From: Sporohalobacter salinus
Lineage (GTDB): Bacteria > Bacillota > Halanaerobiia > Halobacteroidales > Acetohalobiaceae
NCBI RefSeq assembly: GCF_016908635.1
Contig: NZ_JAFBEG010000004.1
Location: 62,001-126,000 of the forward strand
Direction: 5' to 3'
Length of the DNA stretch: 64,000 nt
The notes beneath the pieces were generated by a model, which had not been told where the DNA came from, searched no databases, and saw nothing but the letters and a program-made list of their open reading frames with translations. Each line of letters starts with the position of its first letter. Position 1 is the stretch's first letter. Below are positions 54,277-64,000 of the stretch, in pieces. Both the position numbers and the translations under genes were made by a program.

Positions 54277-54318
54277 TTAAAAAGCCTTTAATCTTATATA
54301 AGATTAAAGGCTTTTTAA
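54277..54318. terminator. 42-bp perfect palindromic bidirectional terminator
   Basis: TTAAAAAGCCTTTAATCTTA..., 21 bases followed by their exact reverse complement, between convergent cheB and parC. T tracts end both arms. Confidence 0.92.
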
Positions 54319-54325
54319 ATTATTA

Positions 54326-56713
54326 TTATTTTTCTTTATTTAGTTGTGGTAAACGAATGACTTTTTCTATCTTGTCTTCATCTAGTTTAAATTGAGTATA
54401 CATTCTTCCTATACGTTTTGTTTCGGTAATATTAGCTGTTGATACCTCTTTTAGTTTGCCTTTTTCAGTTATAAATAGTAGTTTATCTTCTTTGTTGGCA
54501 GTAATAATGTCTGCCACTTCATAACTATCGTTGGTTAAAGTTTTTAAGCCTTTGCCGTTTCGATTTTGAACTTTGTAGGCATTAATAGCAGTTTGTTTTG
54601 CTCTACCACCAGCTGTGGCTGTTATTACATAATTATTTTTGGTAGTTAAATTAAAGCTTATTACTTTATCATCTTCTGCTAGGTCTATTCCTTTACTACC
54701 TTTAGTATTTCTTCCAGTGTCGGAGATGTTATCTTCACTGAAGTGGATAGTTAGTCCCTTTTTAGTTCCTAATAGTAGATTTTGTTGACCATCAGTAACT
54801 TTAACTCCAATTACTCTATCATTTTCATTTAAATTAATTGCTTTAATAGATGAAACAGTAGTTTTATATTCTTTACCATCTGTTTTCTTTATTAGCCCTT
54901 TTTCAGTAGCGATAGTAATGTATTGTTGTTTGGCTTCATCAGTTAATAGAAGAACATCTACAATTTCTTCATCTAACGGTAGTTTTAGATAGTCACTTAA
55001 TGGATCACCAGTAGATAAGCCGTGATGTTCTGGAATTTCATGAGCCTTAAGAATATGGACTTGTCCAGTATTAGTAAAGAACAGTAGATCATTTCTAGTT
55101 GTTCCACTCATGATATCAGTAATGTAGTCACCTTTGCTGGCTCTAATGTTTTCTATATCATTAGTCCGTTTGATATATTTATTATAAGAGAAAGAAAGAA
55201 CGATATCTTCATTTTTAATTAAATCACTTTCTTCTAGGTCTGCTTTGGATTCATCAGCAATAATTTCAGTTTTTCTTTCATCACCGTACTCTTTTTTAAT
55301 TTCAATTAATTCTTTCTTGATTAAATTATCCATTACGTCTTTTTTGTTTAAAATAGAATTTAAGGATTTAATTTTTTCTTTAAGCTCATCTAGTTCTCCA
55401 GTGATTTTCTTTATTTCTAGGCTGACTAAACGCTGTAATTTCATATTTAGAATAGCTTTAGCTTGTCTTTTTGATACATCTAATTTATCCTGTAAGTTCT
55501 TTTTAGCTGTGCGAGGCTGACGGGAATTACGAATAATAGCAATCACTTCATCTAGATTGTCAATTGCTATCTTTAAACCTAATAAAACATGCTGACGATC
55601 TTTAGCCTTCTGTAACTCAAATTCTGTTCTACGAGTAACAACTTCTCGTCTAAAATCTAAGAAGTGTTGTAGAATTGTTTTTAAATCCATTACTTCCGGT
55701 TTTTGATTTACTAAAGCCAACATGTTTATTCTTTTGCTAGTTTGGAGGGAAGTATATTTATAGAGTCGATTGAGAATAATTTCAGTATTTGCTTTACTTT
55801 TAAGTTCGATAACAATTCTCAATCCGTCTTGATCACTTTCATCACGTACATTCGAGACATTATCAACCTTACCTTTCTTAACTGTATCAGCAATTTCTTC
55901 GATTAATTTAGCTTTACTTAATTGATAAGGTATTTCAGTGATCACTATTCTTTCACGATTACGGCTTCGTTTTTCTATCTTAGTTTTTCCTCTTAAAGTA
56001 ATGCGGCCTTTCCCAGTGCGATAAGCTTTTTTAATTTCATTATTACCTATAATTTTACCGCCAGTAGGAAAGTCGGGTCCAGGAATAAATTCCATTAATT
56101 TTTCTAAGTTACATTCTTTATTATCTAAGAGATGAATTAAGCCGGAAATTATTTCACTAAGGTTATGTGGCGGAATGTCAGTACTCATTCCAACAGCAAT
56201 TCCACTAGATCCATTAATTAATAGACTAGGTACTTTTGATGGTAAAACTGTAGGTTCCTGTAGACTACCATCAAAATTATCTATGAAGTTAACAGTTTCT
56301 TTTTCAATATCAGCTAAAAGATCTTCCGATAATGGGGCTAATCTTGCTTCAGTATATCGCATAGCAGCAGCACTATCGCCATCGATTGATCCAAAATTAC
56401 CGTGTCCATCAATTAGTTTATAGCGTTGACTAAAATCCTGTGCCATACGAACCATGGCGTCATAGACAGCAGCATCACCATGGGGATGGTATTTACCTAA
56501 TACCTCACCAACAATACGGGCTGACTTTTTGTGAGGCTTATCAGGCGTTAAACCTAATTTTTTAGTTGCATAAAGTATTCTTCTATGTACTGGTTTTAAG
56601 CCGTCGCGGACGTCAGGCAAAGCTCGGCTAATAATAACACTTAACGAATAATTGAGGTAAGATTCTTTCATTTTATCTTCAATAGCAACGGGTGTTATTT
56701 CTTGTTCAATCAT
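54326..56713 (-). CDS. parC: DNA topoisomerase IV subunit A (ParC type)
   Basis: 795-aa type IIA topoisomerase A subunit that cuts and rejoins DNA to unlink chromosomes. It has the quinolone-determining region ([17 protein letters not shown], ~80-95), the catalytic Tyr in [10 protein letters not shown] (~120), a long coiled coil (~400-480) and a six-bladed C-terminal domain. The GyrA box QRRGGKG is not found after YIKRT where it would be in gyrase, which favours topoisomerase IV. GAAAGGAG precedes the ATG. Its partner parE is divergently oriented, 1.3 kb away. Confidence 0.88.
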   Translation of the reverse strand: MIEQEITPVAIEDKMKESYLNYSLSVIISRALPDVRDGLKPVHRRILYATKKLGLTPDKPHKKSARIVGEVLGKYHPHGDAAVYDAMVRMAQDFSQRYKLIDGHGNFGSIDGDSAAAMRYTEARLAPLSEDLLADIEKETVNFIDNFDGSLQEPTVLPSKVPSLLINGSSGIAVGMSTDIPPHNLSEIISGLIHLLDNKECNLEKLMEFIPGPDFPTGGKIIGNNEIKKAYRTGKGRITLRGKTKIEKRSRNRERIVITEIPYQLSKAKLIEEIADTVKKGKVDNVSNVRDESDQDGLRIVIELKSKANTEIILNRLYKYTSLQTSKRINMLALVNQKPEVMDLKTILQHFLDFRREVVTRRTEFELQKAKDRQHVLLGLKIAIDNLDEVIAIIRNSRQPRTAKKNLQDKLDVSKRQAKAILNMKLQRLVSLEIKKITGELDELKEKIKSLNSILNKKDVMDNLIKKELIEIKKEYGDERKTEIIADESKADLEESDLIKNEDIVLSFSYNKYIKRTNDIENIRASKGDYITDIMSGTTRNDLLFFTNTGQVHILKAHEIPEHHGLSTGDPLSDYLKLPLDEEIVDVLLLTDEAKQQYITIATEKGLIKKTDGKEYKTTVSSIKAINLNENDRVIGVKVTDGQQNLLLGTKKGLTIHFSEDNISDTGRNTKGSKGIDLAEDDKVISFNLTTKNNYVITATAGGRAKQTAINAYKVQNRNGKGLKTLTNDSYEVADIITANKEDKLLFITEKGKLKEVSTANITETKRIGRMYTQFKLDEDKIEKVIRLPQLNKEK

Positions 56714-56762
56714 ATTTATCTCCTTTCTAAAACTAATTTTCTCATAGTTAATAACAATATTT

Positions 56763-56790
56763 ATTATATCATTAAAAGTCTTTCTTGCAA
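56763..56790 (-). promoter_or_regulatory. extended -10 promoter of parC
   Basis: On the minus strand TTGCAA (56790-56785), 16 nt, TATAAT (56768-56763) with an upstream TGA. About 50 nt before the parC start. Confidence 0.6.
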
Positions 56791-56972
56791 AAATAGATTA
56801 ATTTTTCTTAATACTTCTTCTAAATGTTACTACATATAAAAACATATATGAAATCTTAAGATTCTTCAAGGAGTTTCTAGAATTTATAATAATCTAGAAG
56901 TACATAATAATTCTTTTACTGGACATCATATTTTTAAGAGTAACTTGGTATTAAGTTAGGAGGTGGAGTAAT

Positions 56973-57440
56973 ATTTTTAAGGATAGACTTGAAGATTCAA
57001 TCCAGTTGGGCATGATGTCTGGTGTTTTATGTAATCTACCTAAAATAATATTGATGGGGATTTTTAAATATACGGGTTTAATAAAGTATAGTTTTGCTCA
57101 AATGAGTGCTGGAGTTTTTATTAGGGAAGATGCTCTTTCAAACCCTTTTTCTTTAGCTATAGGAGTTGTGTCTGATTTTGCTGTTGCATCGCTATTAGGG
57201 ATACTGCTTGTTTATATCATGAGAATAACAGGAAAAGATTATCCAATTTCAAAAGGGGTTCTTTATGGAATTATGATTCATATTGTAGTTTATGGAGTAG
57301 CTAAAACATTAAATATTACTTCAGTTGAGTTATTGAATCCACTAGCTAATTTTATAGTATTATTTCCTAATATTATATTTGGTATTTTTAATGCTTTGTT
57401 TATTGAGCGTTATGGGATTTTAGATTCAGATGAATTCTGA
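56973..57440 (+). CDS. YqhR-like four-helix membrane protein with probable ATT start
   Basis: 155-aa membrane protein with about four transmembrane helices (SGVLCNLPKIILMG; AIGVVSDFAVASLLGIL; GVLYGIMIHIVVYGVA; LANFIVLFPNIIFGIFNALF). It resembles the YqhR family of conserved Firmicute membrane proteins; function unknown. Open-frame calling from TTG (57006) leaves no ribosome site, whereas AGGAGGT at 56958-56964 stands 8 nt before an in-frame ATT at 56973. That gives an added FKDRLEDSIQLG segment. A rare AUU start, or start at ATG 57012, remains to be settled. Confidence 0.6.
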   Translation: MFKDRLEDSIQLGMMSGVLCNLPKIILMGIFKYTGLIKYSFAQMSAGVFIREDALSNPFSLAIGVVSDFAVASLLGILLVYIMRITGKDYPISKGVLYGIMIHIVVYGVAKTLNITSVELLNPLANFIVLFPNIIFGIFNALFIERYGILDSDEF

Positions 57441-57515
57441 TAACAGTTTGGATGTACAATGGCTAACGGGATAAGTTTTTTGTAGTTATTCACATCTTAA
57501 TTATAAGGAGGTGAA

Positions 57516-57740
57516 ATGTTAGGCATAATGGATGATAATCAGAGTTTAGATAATGATTTAAGTGATAATGAAATTCTAGGAGATGAAGCATTTAATAATG
57601 AGGTAACAAAGGATAAGGTTCGAGAAAATGAAGAGACTTCTAATACTGAAGAAGTAAGAGATTATGTAGAAAAAACTTATAATCCTTTTGGTAAGAAAGA
57701 ACTGGAAGATAATATAGTAGAAAAAGATAATAAAAAATAA
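57516..57740 (+). CDS. small acidic protein of unknown function (74 aa)
   Basis: 74-residue acidic, low-complexity protein (DDNQSLDNDLSDNEILGDE, ending EDNIVEKDNKK), probably disordered. AAGGAGGTG lies 4 nt before the ATG. Composition and size resemble the two acidic genes at 38890 and 39456, and the stretch GTTATTCACATCTTA before it loosely resembles GTTATAATCACATACTA of the first. It could be a third member of one set. It follows the YqhR-like gene by 75 nt and ends in a strong terminator. Confidence 0.6.
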   Translation: MLGIMDDNQSLDNDLSDNEILGDEAFNNEVTKDKVRENEETSNTEEVRDYVEKTYNPFGKKELEDNIVEKDNKK

Positions 57741-57752
57741 TTTTTAGACTCC

Positions 57753-57790
57753 CCCCCTTAAAGTAGTTAATTTGATACTTTAAGGGGGTT
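57753..57790 (+). terminator. intrinsic terminator
   Basis: CCCCCTTAAAGTA (57753-57765), 10-nt loop, TACTTTAAGGGGG (57776-57788). The tail is short in T. Confidence 0.75.
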
Positions 57791-57940
57791 CAATTTCATA
57801 GGGATTTAAATTGATTACTTAAGAGTTATCTTCATATATTTTTAGTTATTTTATATATAATTACAAAGATCTTATTATTTCTATTTATTTTGTCATTATT
57901 TTACTTTTTTTATAGGAGTTTAACGTTATCAGTGATTAAA

Positions 57941-57970
57941 TTGGTATTTTAGATTAATCTTTGGTATAAT
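57941..57970 (+). promoter_or_regulatory. extended -10 promoter of parE
   Basis: TTGGTA (57941-57946), 18 nt, TATAAT (57965-57970) preceded by TGG. It is 49 nt before the parE start. Confidence 0.65.
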
Positions 57971-57982
57971 AACAATCAGTAA

Positions 57983-59932
<1,950 letters not shown>

Positions 59933-60022
59933 TATTATAGATTTTCAGAAAGTTTGGAGAATATAAGTATATATAAATGTGTATTATGTATATATTTATT
60001 AATAAATAGTTGGAATTAATAA

Positions 60023-60060
60023 AATCTGTATCTTTAATTAATTAATTAAAGATACAGATT
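60023..60060 (+). terminator. 38-bp perfect palindromic terminator
   Basis: AATCTGTATCTTTAATTAA followed by its exact reverse complement, then ATTTTT. It is about 90 nt downstream of parE. Confidence 0.8.
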
Positions 60061-60207
60061 ATTTTTGTTATTAAAAAAATTCAATGAATTACTTCATATG
60101 TTTTTTAAATAAAAGGGATATTAATTGTAATCTAGAATTAATAGAAATAATAGGGTATTAGTTAGTAATTTGTTAATAAATATCGTAAATAGAAAGGGGC
60201 TATTTTA

Positions 60208-60974
60208 ATGATGGACTATTCTCCTTTTAAATCTAAAGTTTATGATGCTTGGTTTGATTTTTCATACAAGGTAAAGTAGGAACTAATGCTATAGGTACGG
60301 CTTTAAAGGTTGATAAGCCGTTGCAGGTGGTGGAGAAGAGCATTATTGTAAGGAATATCATACTTGGACGTGTTCTGCTGTTCCTATACATGACAAAAAT
60401 GGTAAATTGATAGGTGTTTTAGATATGTCTGGGCCTTGTGAACTAGTTCATCCACACACTTTAGGAATAGTTGTAGCAGCAGTGAAAGCAATTGAAAATC
60501 ATTTTATTAATCAGAATAAAGAAATAACAGGTGTAGTAAGTACTTTTAAGGAGTTAGAAGCTGTTCAAAATCTGGTTAATAGAATGGTTGGATCACAAGC
60601 TAAATTTACTTTTGGAGATATAATTGGTCAGAGTACAGAATTACAAGAAGCAAAGCGACTGTCTCGTTTAGCAAGTAGGAATTTTTCGAATATTCTGTTA
60701 TTAGGGGAAAGTGGAATTAGAAAAGATTTATTTTTTAGATTAAATAATTTCAGATAGAGCTTTGAAATTATTACAGAAATATGACTGGCCGGGTAATATT
60801 CGGGAGTTACAAAATATTATTCAAAGAGCAATGGTATTGACAGAAGATAGTAATCAAATTACTGTTAATGAATTACCAGAAAAATTAAAACACGGATTTG
60901 AAGTTGAAAATGTTGAAAGCCAAAAAGTTCCTTTGATGCCATTAGAAGAGGTTGAAAAGAAGCTTATTAAATAA
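60208..60974 (+). pseudogene. broken sigma-54-dependent activator (AcoR/NifA type)
   Basis: Remnant of a GAF/AAA+ enhancer-binding regulator. The ATG at 60208 (AAAGGGGC upstream) opens MMDYSPFKSKVYDAW and soon stops. GAF fragments VGTNAIGTALKVDKP and HTWTCSAVPIHDKNG follow in other frames. DIIGQSTELQEAK leads to LLGESGI, which jumps to RKDLFFRLNNF, so most of the AAA+ core (Walker A tail to sensor I) is deleted. After another frame break YDWPGNIREL appears, and the protein ends LEEVEKKLIK before the Fis-type HTH. An intact form would probably have controlled the AOR gene downstream. Confidence 0.85.
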
Positions 60975-60997
60975 GTAGGATATGTTTGATTTATAGA

Positions 60998-61104
60998 TTT
61001 TACCTCCGAATATTTTTTCTAAGGATAAAAATTCTATCTAAGAAAAAATATCGATGGGGATTTAGAGAAATCTAAATGCCTCCCGTATTTGGAAAGGAGT
61101 AAAA
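60998..61104 (+). ncRNA. Moco/Tuco riboswitch candidate upstream of AOR
   Basis: Conserved-looking blocks CCTCCGA (61003-61009), AAGGATA (61021-61027), GCCTCCCG (61078-61085) and GGAAAGGAG (61091-61099) match the molybdenum-cofactor RNA motif as I remember it. Pairing supports it: TTTTA-CTCC with GGAG-TAAAA closes the element (60998-61007 with 61096-61104, one bulge). TATTTTTTCT pairs with AGAAAAAATA (61011-61020 with 61041-61050), and ATTTAGA-GAAA-TCTAAAT (61060-61077) is a GNRA-capped stem. It lies 23 nt before an AOR whose cofactor is tungsto/molybdopterin. A Covariance-model search would decide. Confidence 0.72.
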
Positions 61105-61127
61105 TAAATAAAGGAGGGGATAATAGT

Positions 61128-62858
61128 ATGAAAATTTATCGAGTGAACATGACTGAAGGTAAAGTTACTACTGAAGATGTGAAAGAGGATTATGCAGCTT
61201 TAGGAGGGCGAGGGCTTACATCTCAAATTATTGCAGATGAGGTGAAGCCAAATTGTAATCCAATAGGAGCCAAGAATAAATTAGTAATTGCTCCTGGATT
61301 ATTATCTGGAACTAATGCACCGAGCTCTGGTCGATTATCTGTTGGGACTAAAAGCCCACTAACGGGTGGAATTAAAGAATCTAATGCTGGTGGTACTGCA
61401 GCTCAAAAGTTGGCTAAATTAGGTGTGAAAGCTATTGTGGTTGAAGGTAAACCTAAAGATGGGAAGTTTTACACTATGATGGTGAATAAGAATGGGGTCA
61501 AGTTAGAAGATTCATCGGCTGATTTATTAGGTAAAGGCAATTATGAAGTGATGGAAAAGATGCAAAAAGAATTAGGAGAAGATGTTTCTGTAATGTCTAT
61601 TGGTCAGGCTGGTGAGTATAAGCTACAGTCTGCTTCTATTGCGGTGTCTGACCCTGAAGGTCGTCCTACTCGACATTGTGGACGTGGTGGTACTGGTGCT
61701 GTAATGGGTTCTAAAGGACTTAAAACAATAGTAATTGATGATACTGATGCTCCAGGAGTTTCTATAGTTGATAAGGATGCTTTCAAAAAATCTGCTCGTG
61801 CGTTAGCTAAAGCTTTATTAGATCATCCAGTATGTGGAGAGGGATTACCGGAGTATGGAACATCAATTTTAATTAATATTTTAAATGAATCCGGTGGATT
61901 ACCAACTCAAAACTTTCGGAGGGGAAGATTTGAAGGAGCAGATGAGATTAGTGGTGAAACAATAGCTGAAGTTATTAATGAGCGTGGGGGCAATACGACT
62001 CATGCTTGTCATCCAGGTTGTGTTATGAGATGTTCTCAGATTTATAATGATAAAGATGGTAATTATTTAACTGGTGGTTTTGAATATGAAACAATTTGGG
62101 GCTTTGGTGCTAATTCTGAAGTTGATGATATAGATGCTATTGCTAAGATGGATCGTATTTGTGATGATGTTGGAGTAGATACTATTGAAATGGCTACTAC
62201 TATAGGTGTTGCTATGGAAGCAGGTGTTATTGAGTTTGGTGATGCTGAGGGAGCAATTGATCTTTTAAAAGAAATAGGTAAAGGTACACCTATTGGTAGA
62301 ATTATTGGAAATGGGACTGGATTTACTGCTAAAGCCTTTGGTGTTACTCGGGTTCCAGTAGTTAAGAATCAAGGTATTCCAGCTTATGACCCACGTGCTG
62401 TTAAAGGTGTAGGTGTAACTTATGCAACGAGTACCATGGGAGCAGATCATACAGCTGGTTATGCTGTAACATCTAATATTCTTGATATTGGTGGTACTGT
62501 AGATCCATTAGATAAAGAAGGGCAAATTGATTTGTCGAGAGATCTACAGATAGCTACTGCTGCAGTAGATAGTACAGGGCTTTGCGTTTTTGCTGCATTT
62601 GCAATTTTAGATAATGACGAAGCTTTACCGGCTGTAGTAGATATGCTTAATGCACAGTATGGTTTAGAATTAGAGGTTGGTGATGTTACTGAATTAGGTA
62701 AATCTATTCTTAAAGTTGAAAGAGATTTCAATACTAGAGCTGGTTTTGATAATACTGATGATCGGTTACCTGATTTCTTTGTAGAAGAAGAGTGCTCACC
62801 TTATGATGTTAAATTTGATATAACTGATAAGGAACTTGATGAAGTTTATGACTTCTAG
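61128..62858 (+). CDS. aor: aldehyde:ferredoxin oxidoreductase family tungstoenzyme
   Basis: 576-aa AOR-family enzyme that oxidises aldehydes (or reduces acids) with a tungsten or molybdenum bis-pterin and one [4Fe-4S] cluster. N-terminal ALGGRGLTSQI and the APGLLSGTNAPSSGRLSVGTK region are typical. Cluster cysteines are in HACHPGCVMRC (~294-300) and STGLCVFAAF (~483). The in-frame ATG at 61089 lies inside the riboswitch; AAAGGAGGGG before ATG 61128 sets the start. MoaD-like and E1-like genes follow. The exact aldehyde substrate cannot be told. Confidence 0.93.
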   Translation: MKIYRVNMTEGKVTTEDVKEDYAALGGRGLTSQIIADEVKPNCNPIGAKNKLVIAPGLLSGTNAPSSGRLSVGTKSPLTGGIKESNAGGTAAQKLAKLGVKAIVVEGKPKDGKFYTMMVNKNGVKLEDSSADLLGKGNYEVMEKMQKELGEDVSVMSIGQAGEYKLQSASIAVSDPEGRPTRHCGRGGTGAVMGSKGLKTIVIDDTDAPGVSIVDKDAFKKSARALAKALLDHPVCGEGLPEYGTSILINILNESGGLPTQNFRRGRFEGADEISGETIAEVINERGGNTTHACHPGCVMRCSQIYNDKDGNYLTGGFEYETIWGFGANSEVDDIDAIAKMDRICDDVGVDTIEMATTIGVAMEAGVIEFGDAEGAIDLLKEIGKGTPIGRIIGNGTGFTAKAFGVTRVPVVKNQGIPAYDPRAVKGVGVTYATSTMGADHTAGYAVTSNILDIGGTVDPLDKEGQIDLSRDLQIATAAVDSTGLCVFAAFAILDNDEALPAVVDMLNAQYGLELEVGDVTELGKSILKVERDFNTRAGFDNTDDRLPDFFVEEECSPYDVKFDITDKELDEVYDF

Positions 62859-62897
62859 TTGTAAGTGATTAGATAATAGCAATAGGGGATGATGAGG

Positions 62898-63131
62898 ATG
62901 GAAGTAACAGTAAGATTATTTGCTACCTTAAAAGATTTGCTGCCAGAGGATAAGAAAAAGATTTCGATAGAGTTAGAAGCAGGTAGTACAGTTAATGAGG
63001 TAATTGAATATTTTGAGATTCCTCAGGAAAAACCTTTGATTATTAAAGTTAATGGAAGACATGGGTCGAAAAGTACAATATTAGAAGATAGGGATAGAGT
63101 TGGTATCTTTCCTCCAGTAGGGGGAGGATAA
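62898..63131 (+). CDS. MoaD/ThiS ubiquitin-fold protein
   Basis: 77-aa sulfur-carrier-type protein. It starts MEVTVRLFATLKDLLPED and ends VGIFPPVGGG, with the C-terminal Gly-Gly that is adenylated and thiocarboxylated in this family. Next to AOR it probably takes part in pterin-cofactor (tungstopterin) synthesis, though dedicated roles for AOR-linked copies are not settled. ATGs at 62889 and 62892 are also in frame; AGGGG (62884-62888) is best spaced for 62898. Confidence 0.9.
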   Translation: MEVTVRLFATLKDLLPEDKKKISIELEAGSTVNEVIEYFEIPQEKPLIIKVNGRHGSKSTILEDRDRVGIFPPVGGG

Positions 63132-63142
63132 AGCTCGAATCT

Positions 63143-63190
63143 GCGGAGGATAAAAAATAATTTTTGTTCATCTTTTGTCCTTCGCTTTTT
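63143..63190 (+). terminator. intrinsic terminator between moaD-like and E1-like genes
   Basis: GCGGAGGATAAAA (63143-63155) pairs, with two G-U wobbles, with TTTTGTCCTTCGC (63173-63185), then TTTTT. It would limit read-through into the E1-like gene, perhaps as an attenuator. Confidence 0.7.
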
Positions 63191-63212
63191 ATATTTTTTG
63201 GAGGAATTTAAA

Positions 63213-63881
63213 ATGGATTTCTTACAAAGACAGAAATTAATGTTTAGTAAAGAAGAATTAAAAGAAATTTCTGGATTAACTGTTTTAATAGCTGGAGCAG
63301 GAGGATTAGGAACTCATCAAGTTATAGAATTACAGAGAGCTGGGGTTAAAAAAATATATTTAATAGATTCTGATAAAATTGAAATATCTAATTTAAATCG
63401 TCAAGTTTTATATGGAAGAGATGATATAGGAGAATTTAAGGCAATTAAGGCTAAAGAAATTCTCGATGATTTTAAATTAGGAACGAAAATTGTAGCTATT
63501 ACTAAAAGAGTTACTGAAGATACAGAAATTCCTTCAGATGTTGATTTGATTTTTGATGCCTTGGATAATTTTGAAAGCAGATATGAATTAGAAAAGTTAG
63601 CTGCTAAATATAAATTGCCGTTGATTCATGGTGGAGTTAGTTCTTGGTATGGTCAAATAACAACTATTATACCTGATAAAACTTCTAGCTTAAAGGAAAT
63701 AATTGGCTCGGAACAATCTAAGGCTAAGGAAATTCCAGTTTTTTCACCAGTAGTTTCCGTTATTGCATCTTTACAAGTTATTGAAGGATTTAAGGTTATA
63801 TTAAATAAAGAAGATACATTAATAAATAAGTTATTAATAATTGATTTAAGTGATTATTCTTTAAGTGAAATTGAGATATAG
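63213..63881 (+). CDS. ThiF/MoeB/HesA-family E1-like protein lacking cysteine
   Basis: 222-aa adenylating-enzyme homologue. It has the ATP loop AGAGGLGTHQVIELQRAG (~33), IDSDKIEISNLNRQVLYG with the conserved Asp/Asn/Arg (~57), and FDALDNFESRYELEKLA (~118). It contains no cysteine at all, so both the zinc CxxC pairs of MoeB/ThiF and any catalytic Cys are absent; IPVFSPVVSVIASLQ replaces the usual GVLGPVVG region. GGAGG precedes ATG 63213 (a TTG at 63198 is also in frame). It probably adenylates the MoaD-like partner upstream. Confidence 0.85.
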   Translation: MDFLQRQKLMFSKEELKEISGLTVLIAGAGGLGTHQVIELQRAGVKKIYLIDSDKIEISNLNRQVLYGRDDIGEFKAIKAKEILDDFKLGTKIVAITKRVTEDTEIPSDVDLIFDALDNFESRYELEKLAAKYKLPLIHGGVSSWYGQITTIIPDKTSSLKEIIGSEQSKAKEIPVFSPVVSVIASLQVIEGFKVILNKEDTLINKLLIIDLSDYSLSEIEI

Positions 63882-64000
63882 TATATAATTTAATATTTAT
63901 ATCTATTGATTATAATTAATTTAAGATTAACCTCTTGTTTATCTAGTGAAAAAGAATTTATCAACATCAAAATCGGCTAAGACAGTAGAAGTAAGAGGGT
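63882..64000. other. AT-rich end of window
   Basis: No gene or clear signal seen in the last 119 bases; a gene may begin beyond the window. Confidence 0.3.

Noticed and set aside
61089-61127. In-frame upstream ATG for AOR
   Set aside because: It lies inside the riboswitch candidate; the strong ribosome site fits ATG 61128 and the family N-terminus MKIYRVN.
60975-61127. Sigma-54 (-24/-12) promoter before AOR
   Set aside because: No GG-N10-GC element of the TGGCAC-N5-TTGC type found.

Overview
This window looks like a chromosomal segment of a low-GC, anaerobic, spore-forming Firmicute that also carries an outer membrane. The best guess is the order Halanaerobiales, near the Halobacteroidaceae; this is inferred from gene content, with no database search. 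Firmicute signs are the gene orders fmt-DUF116-yugP-rsmB-rlmN-stp-pknB-rsgA-rpe and rpmB/asp23-fakA-degV-recG-rsmD-coaD, a small acid-soluble spore protein, and sites matching the Spo0H (sigma-H) promoter consensus. Diderm signs are a PorV-like barrel protein and a very acidic porin-like protein that ends in phenylalanine. Anaerobic metabolism is suggested by a tungsten/molybdenum aldehyde ferredoxin oxidoreductase (AOR), a 2-hydroxyacyl-CoA dehydratase-like pair and a selenium/molybdenum accessory protein.

Layout. 1-9.9 kb: tRNA formylation, membrane protease, rRNA methylation, and the Stp/PknB phosphatase-kinase pair with RsgA and Rpe. 10-13.7 kb: riboflavin operon ribD-ribE-ribBA-ribH behind an FMN riboswitch with its terminator. 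14-16.8 kb: alanine racemase, malic enzyme, L28. 16.9-24.3 kb: DUF1858, Asp23, FakA, DegV, RecG, RsmD, CoaD and a coiled-coil protein. 24.4-27.1 kb: two outer-membrane proteins separated by a long, partly structured leader. 27.2-32 kb: dehydratase-like pair, queC-queD-queE (7-deazaguanine synthesis), AI-2E family exporter. 32-35 kb: a FimB-sized tyrosine recombinase, 25-bp inverted repeats around a 183-bp AT-rich segment, and a chemoreceptor. 35-45 kb: accessory region with small acidic proteins, a helix-hairpin-helix/E-set fusion, Hsp33, YqeB, a decayed hemerythrin, SASP, tandem-HD protein, DUF401 permease and GNAT enzyme. 45-54 kb: RqcH, Ca2+-type P-ATPase and cheW-cheA-cheY-cheB. 54-60 kb: divergent topoisomerase IV genes with a YqhR-like membrane protein and an acidic protein between them. 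60-64 kb: a broken sigma-54 activator, a candidate Moco/Tuco riboswitch, AOR, a MoaD-like protein and a cysteine-free E1-like protein.

The most interesting observation is at 32.06-33.12 kb: a catalytic-domain-only tyrosine recombinase, nearly matched inverted repeats and a chemoreceptor are arranged like known invertible promoter switches (fimS, Clostridioides flagellar and cmr switches). A MITE insertion is the main alternative. Next are the riboswitch-AOR locus beside a dead regulator, a set of sigma-H-like promoters linking riboflavin, alr, HD-GYP, GNAT and chemotaxis genes, and twin small acidic genes with gap-free conserved upstream regions. No tRNA, rRNA or CRISPR array was seen.
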